Part shown: positions 16,706 through 20,488 of the stretch, piece by piece | How positions within the stretch are numbered: position 1 is the stretch's first letter | Layout of the letters: each line of letters begins with the position of its first letter | Source of the DNA: Coemansia sp. RSA 922 | Taxonomy: Eukaryota > Kickxellomycota > Kickxellomycetes > Kickxellales > Kickxellaceae | Direction: 5' to 3' | Assembly (NCBI GenBank): GCA_027577415.1 | Contig: JANBQS010000344.1 | Coordinates: 1-20,488 of the forward strand | DNA: 20,488 bases | Notes under the pieces: model-generated | What the model saw: only the letters and a program-made list of their open reading frames with translations | What the model was told of the DNA's origin: nothing | Databases searched by the model: none | Position numbers and translations under genes: made by a program

Positions 16706-17001
16706 ATGTTGTTTTGTCTGTGGGATTAACAATTAGCCATGCTAAGGCTGTTCCTGTCAATTTGAACAACTATATTGGATGTCTCGGAGAATATCTGTCG
16801 CTGTTTGCAGAGTACGACAGCTCTGGAAGTGACTGCGAGACATATAGTACCAGAGCGAATATTGAGGTCAAAGTGGACTCTGGCGTATCAAATGGTGCTT
16901 GCGTAACAAACGACGCTGGCATAACGAATGGTGCTGGCATGGCTGGTAACACTTGCAGTGCAATGCGCGCGCTTTTTGGTGAAGCTTACAAAGAGGAATA
17001 G
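16706..17001 (+). CDS. Small secreted-type Cys-containing protein (signal peptide frameshifted)
   Basis: The ATG at 16706-16708 begins MLLF and then, as read, hits TAA within eight codons. The frame one base off is open from 16702 to TAG at 16999-17001 and lacks an early ATG. One more T in the T4 run at 16712-16715 would fuse them into about 98 residues. The result has a textbook signal peptide (MLLF...SVGLTISHAKA) and a mature part with four Cys, an acidic DSSGSDCETYS segment, and Asn/Gly/Ala-rich pseudo-repeats (SNGACVTND, then ITNGAGMAGNTC). It resembles a small secreted effector or wall protein only in general features. No family is recognised. It could be a pseudogene, an assembly error, or have a non-ATG start. 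Confidence 0.45.
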
Positions 17002-18029
17002 GACAACGCAGGAGGCTATGGTGCAACAAAACTAAGAAGAATGGAAGCAGTGTCGTAGTCATCCCAAAGATTCCGTGGCTGAAGCGAATTAGCTAGTGTT
17101 GTGAAGCAAGTGCAGTAAATTGAAACACAACAATCGCTATCGCCAGTGCTGGGAGTACTACTCTTTCCATGTAGCTCCAAACACTCGCCGATTTGCTCAA
17201 CCAACCTATTTCTACGTATATAAACAATTATTTTGTTAATATATACATTGTTGATGCCAAAAGTCGTCCTAAAACGTATTGATGTACACTAATGTGTTTT
17301 TTTACATGTCATAGCAACGTAAATGATGGCTAAAATAGGTAAATTGTAAATAAATTATCTTCGGTCATAGTTTCTAGCTGAATTAGTGTTTACTAACATT
17401 GTCGTACATATTTATTGACAAATATGTGTCCAATGATGCGCTATTCATTAATAATAGACAATAGAGTTTGTATTGGGGCTAAATTACATTGTAGGACAAG
17501 TATTACGCTATTTTCTAATGTACTTGACAAATATTTAGATTGTTTTTTGCTATAATAATAGCTATGTAGTTGTTACAAGTGTGTATTGTCACTTTGAAAG
17601 ATAAAATAGGTTTGTTAATGTAAAGAGTATGTGTTTACACTATACAAAGGCTACAAATGGTTATTAACGCATATAGACCTAAATGTAGCACAAATACAAG
17701 AACGTATTTCTGGCACTGCCGCTACACACATTAATATACAATTGACGCCCACATAAAAATATTTAGTTAGAACATATCTCTCGCACAACGCATATTGCAA
17801 AATCTGGGAGAGCATAAATTGCATCTTTATAATGTAATGAAGAATACGAGGGATTAAATACAGTTGTGAATTGTTGCTGCGGTGCTCGCTGGAGACATTG
17901 CTAGCAATTTGACCATGTGGAGGGACTTTGCGGCTACAGAATGCCAATACACTCTGTGTCGAGGATGATTCTTGGTGTGCATACATTGGCGTGCCATTGC
18001 ACGTTGCACCACTTTAATGCTGTTGTTTG
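17002..18029. other. AT-rich gene-free region
   Basis: Strongly AT-rich, with many short stops in all frames. Minus-strand ORFs of up to 111 codons near 17651-17986 lack an ATG-proximal promoter or any recognisable domain. A TATATAA string lies at about 17217-17223, but no gene follows it. I see nothing definite here. Confidence 0.45.
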
Positions 18030-18344
18030 TTATACTATTCTACGCACCTTAAATGCCAAACAGCTACCAAATATGCGATGGCAGAGTGTGAAAAGGCAAA
18101 TAGTCATTGATCTCACTGTAGACAACGTGTTTAAAACAGTGTGACATTGCACCAAAAGCATGCAAATAGGAATGGTTTCACGCACCAGTGGTATTAACCT
18201 ACTATAGTTACCTGTACCTGAATCACAAGGAAGTTCTAACATCACTGTTTCACAATGGACCACATCTTTGAAAGTACGCACTGTCACATAGCAGTCATAT
18301 GTGACGTCACACTGATTGACTGAGATGATCACAGTATATGTCAA
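18030..18344 (-). pseudogene. Possible coding relic
   Basis: An open frame of 104 codons without an ATG at its start. The first half reads as protein-like, with beta-strand character (VNQCDVTYDCYVTVRTFKDV, then LELPCDSGTGNYSRLIPLV). Composition in the second half is less convincing. It may be a fragment of a mobile-element or orphan gene. No family can be assigned. Confidence 0.22.
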
Positions 18345-18708
18345 TAATATTTATATGTTTATCCAGCTCAGCACTAGGCTGAGGAATCGGGGAGTTTTCT
18401 CTTGTTTTTCAAAATATATTGTTTTAACAGTTATAAAAACTACTCTTGTAACAAATACTCTAAATATCACCTGTATTGCAAATTATTGAAGTCATAGCTA
18501 CATTTAGAAAGAAAGTTGGTAACTTCAGGTATCAAGATGTCCCCCATTGGAATATTTGCAAATGTTTGACTGCCATGCATCAAAATTACATGGAACTGTA
18601 AGAATAGGTTGACTGCAGCCATAGGAGCTGAGATGTGCCAGTATGGAGAATGGGAAAGTTGTGAATGGTGTGCACAGATGCAAACAAAGAGTACAACTAT
18701 GCTGTACT

Positions 18709-18993
18709 CTGGAGTCACATAGTCAGGAAAACTGTGATATGCAAGTGATGGCAGAAGAAATATAAGAAAAACTAGCTCTTGAAGAACAACGCACAGATTG
18801 GAGGTTGAAATTGACAAACATTTTGGATACTTTTGTGAATCATTGTACTTGATTAGAAGAGCTCATAGATAGTCTAATACGCACTGTACATAGTCTATCG
18901 CATACATGTGGCCAGCAGTGCAGACAAGTCATGAGCATTATCAACAGACTGTCTTTTAAATGGTATCTACAAAGCAAAGTTCATTTTTTGTAA
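18709..18993 (+). pseudogene. Decayed coiled-coil coding sequence with in-frame stops
   Basis: One plus-strand frame reads as coherent helical protein broken by TAA at 18763-18765 and TGA at 18850-18852, ending at TAA 18991-18993. The segments include DMQVMAEEI, EKLALEEQRTDWRLKLTNIL and LEELIDSLIRTVHSLSHTC. The heptad-like Leu/Ile pattern suggests a coiled coil. Protein-like sequence in another plus frame (about 18590-18710, with QYGEWESCEWCAQM) may be an upstream part shifted out of frame. The source is unknown. A transposon-encoded DNA-binding protein is one possibility. Confidence 0.3.
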
Positions 18994-19153
18994 AATGTCA
19001 TTGAACTGCTTTTGCAGAAAAAAAAGCTCTTCAAAGGACTCTTTACCCTTTGGCTACTCTTTTGCAACGCCTGGCTTCAAGGCAGCTAGTACACACTTTG
19101 CTTCTCTTCCACCTCATTTTTATTTATTAAACAGTTTTCTTCTTGATTTTACA

Positions 19154-20419
19154 ATGTCTCCTCTACTAAGCCTTCCAGATCACTTATTTATGCGTATCCT
19201 CTATAAGGATATCCGCTGTTTTAGCTATAGATTGAATGCCCGGAGTGGAACATCACTATTTCAAGCTAGCAATACACTATTCAAGTTCTATGCTTCATGT
19301 CATAGGCTAAGAACGGTAGCTATGAGAATACTCAGCAAGCACGCCTACATTCTATGCAGCAGTGGTTTTGGCCGGCAGTTGTATACATTAAAAGCTGGCT
19401 TGCCCCTCAGCTCAGTCATTAAAGAAAACCTCTTCAGTCGAGTGTTAGCAGCTTACTTTGATCTTTCGTATGAAAACATTCTCAATGGCACAGTATTGGA
19501 AATGCTACACAATGAAGAATATACAGAGGCAGTGTTTTCAAACATTAAATCAGTCACAATTGATTTGTCAGTAGGCGACCCATCAAACATTCCAGAAGAC
19601 TCGATTTGTGAAGCAAATATACACAAGCTTGCAGAGAGGCTAAACTATATGATGCCTAATGTTTGGGGAGTCGATATCACCTATACCAATGAGGTTGAAA
19701 TGTATTCTCCAATTCAGTCAAATCATTTGAACACGGTAATCAAAGAACTATTCAGTAGTAAACGCAGTCTGATGAACTTTTTGCCTACTACTAAATTTAC
19801 ATTCACAATGCCACCTGCTCTTTCCAACCTGACATATCTAGTTATTAACATGGACTGTAGTGAAAACTGCCTAATGACATTGGCTCGACTAAATTGCCTT
19901 ACACTAGAGCAACTTCAAATCGAAGAAAAGCATTTAATGTTATTTAGTCATGTGTTTAAGGATGGCAATGATGTTGAAATTCAATATCCAGCACTCAAGA
20001 AATTAGATTACAAGTGCTATGCTAAACGACCATTGAGAGATTTAGTCGCCCTAGAGCACAATCCATTTCCAGCACTAGATGTGCTAATGATTGATTCACC
20101 ACATATGGTTGACAACAGTTTTATGTTGGAGAAATGTCACAAACATCTCAGTAAACTGCGAATAGATGTTTATGGCCAAAGAGCCCTGGCGCTATGCCAC
20201 AATAGTATATTTGCCAAAAATGGACTCCCCAAAGCCAAAAGATTTGAAATAGCGTTTTCTTTGGGGGATATTGAGAACAACGTAGGTCAAGTTGAACTGG
20301 TTCTAGACAGTGTGTTGCAAATGGCACCACATGTCGAAGTACTCCATGCTGAATTACTCACATATTCCCATTACAACATTGATATGTCGGCAATGACTGA
20401 GCCAATGAGCCTGCTGTAG
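19154..20419 (+). CDS. F-box/LRR-like orphan protein, 3' end probably incomplete
   Basis: 421 residues from the ATG at 19154 to a TAG at 20417-20419. The frame is also open back to an ATG at 18995, but the extra 53 residues look like translated leader, and the family-like start is MSPLLSLPDHLFMRIL, an F-box-like N-terminus (LP..LF..IL). Downstream, leucine-rich-repeat-like strands recur (LSNLTYLVINMDC about 224-236, then YPALKKLDYKC, FPALDVLMIDSP and HLSKLRIDVYG). Such proteins usually act as substrate receptors of SCF ubiquitin ligases. That role is inferred, as the F-box is weak. Codon use is AT-rich, unlike the housekeeping genes upstream. A donor-like GTAGGT overlaps the stop; splicing 20416-20457 keeps the frame open to the window end, so the gene may continue. 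Confidence 0.62.
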   Translation: MSPLLSLPDHLFMRILYKDIRCFSYRLNARSGTSLFQASNTLFKFYASCHRLRTVAMRILSKHAYILCSSGFGRQLYTLKAGLPLSSVIKENLFSRVLAAYFDLSYENILNGTVLEMLHNEEYTEAVFSNIKSVTIDLSVGDPSNIPEDSICEANIHKLAERLNYMMPNVWGVDITYTNEVEMYSPIQSNHLNTVIKELFSSKRSLMNFLPTTKFTFTMPPALSNLTYLVINMDCSENCLMTLARLNCLTLEQLQIEEKHLMLFSHVFKDGNDVEIQYPALKKLDYKCYAKRPLRDLVALEHNPFPALDVLMIDSPHMVDNSFMLEKCHKHLSKLRIDVYGQRALALCHNSIFAKNGLPKAKRFEIAFSLGDIENNVGQVELVLDSVLQMAPHVEVLHAELLTYSHYNIDMSAMTEPMSLL

Positions 20420-20457
20420 GTTTGGAGTATGCGAGTTGTTTGCGGCTAACGCCTAAG
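20416..20457 (+). other. Candidate 42-nt intron at the F-box-like gene's apparent stop
   Basis: The donor is GTAGGT at 20416, a GCTAAC branch-like string lies at 20445-20450, and the acceptor AAG ends at 20457. Splicing replaces the TAG with an open frame that runs to the last base. The alternative acceptor at 20465 would give a stop seven codons later. Confidence 0.35.
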
Positions 20458-20488
20458 TTCACCAGTCCTTACGTCTTTTGTATTTGAA

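Noticed and set aside
18467..18817. 116-codon minus-strand ORF
   Set aside because: It has no early ATG, and the opposite strand carries the more coherent (though broken) coding pattern.

Overview
The window looks like nuclear DNA of an early-diverging, intron-poor filamentous fungus. Kickxellomycotina (Coemansia-like) is my best guess. This is inferred from the gene set, from a zuotin that still carries two SANT/Myb domains (baker's yeast has lost them), and from an F-box/LRR-like orphan gene. It does not rest on a database match. Stop codons in the clear genes include TAA, TAG and TGA, so the code is standard.

Positions 1-11,516 are a compact housekeeping block of moderate to high GC. In order it holds a very large IRE1 (ER-stress kinase/RNase, +), a five-TM YIPF1-type Golgi protein (+), ribosomal protein eL34 (-), mitochondrial ribosomal protein uS4m/NAM9 (-), zuotin/DNAJC2 (+, broken by one extra A in an A8 run), and a small two-exon gene of unknown function (-). 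eL34, uS4m and zuotin all serve ribosomes. uS4m and zuotin share a 272-bp divergent promoter region. The eL34 upstream region carries a short tandem array of an ATGGAT-type motif.

Positions about 11,500-20,488 look accessory. They contain orphan genes, most with a single defect: an acidic protein with a presequence-like N-terminus and an in-frame TAG; a membrane protein with a repeat stalk whose signal peptide is frameshifted at a T7 run; and a small cysteine-containing secreted-type protein whose signal peptide is frameshifted at a T4 run. There are also several weaker gene relics. From about 17 kb the DNA becomes strongly AT-rich and ends in an F-box/LRR-like gene that probably continues beyond the window through a short intron.

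The best-supported novelties are: the insertions in IRE1, including one between the kinase and RNase domains, which are normally rigidly fused; the two-exon gene with a textbook TACTAAC branch point, whose start codon lies in a 19-base first exon; the motif array upstream of eL34; and the recurrence of single-base or single-codon breaks in accessory genes, two of them in signal peptides. I cannot separate true decay from assembly homopolymer errors without reads or RNA data.
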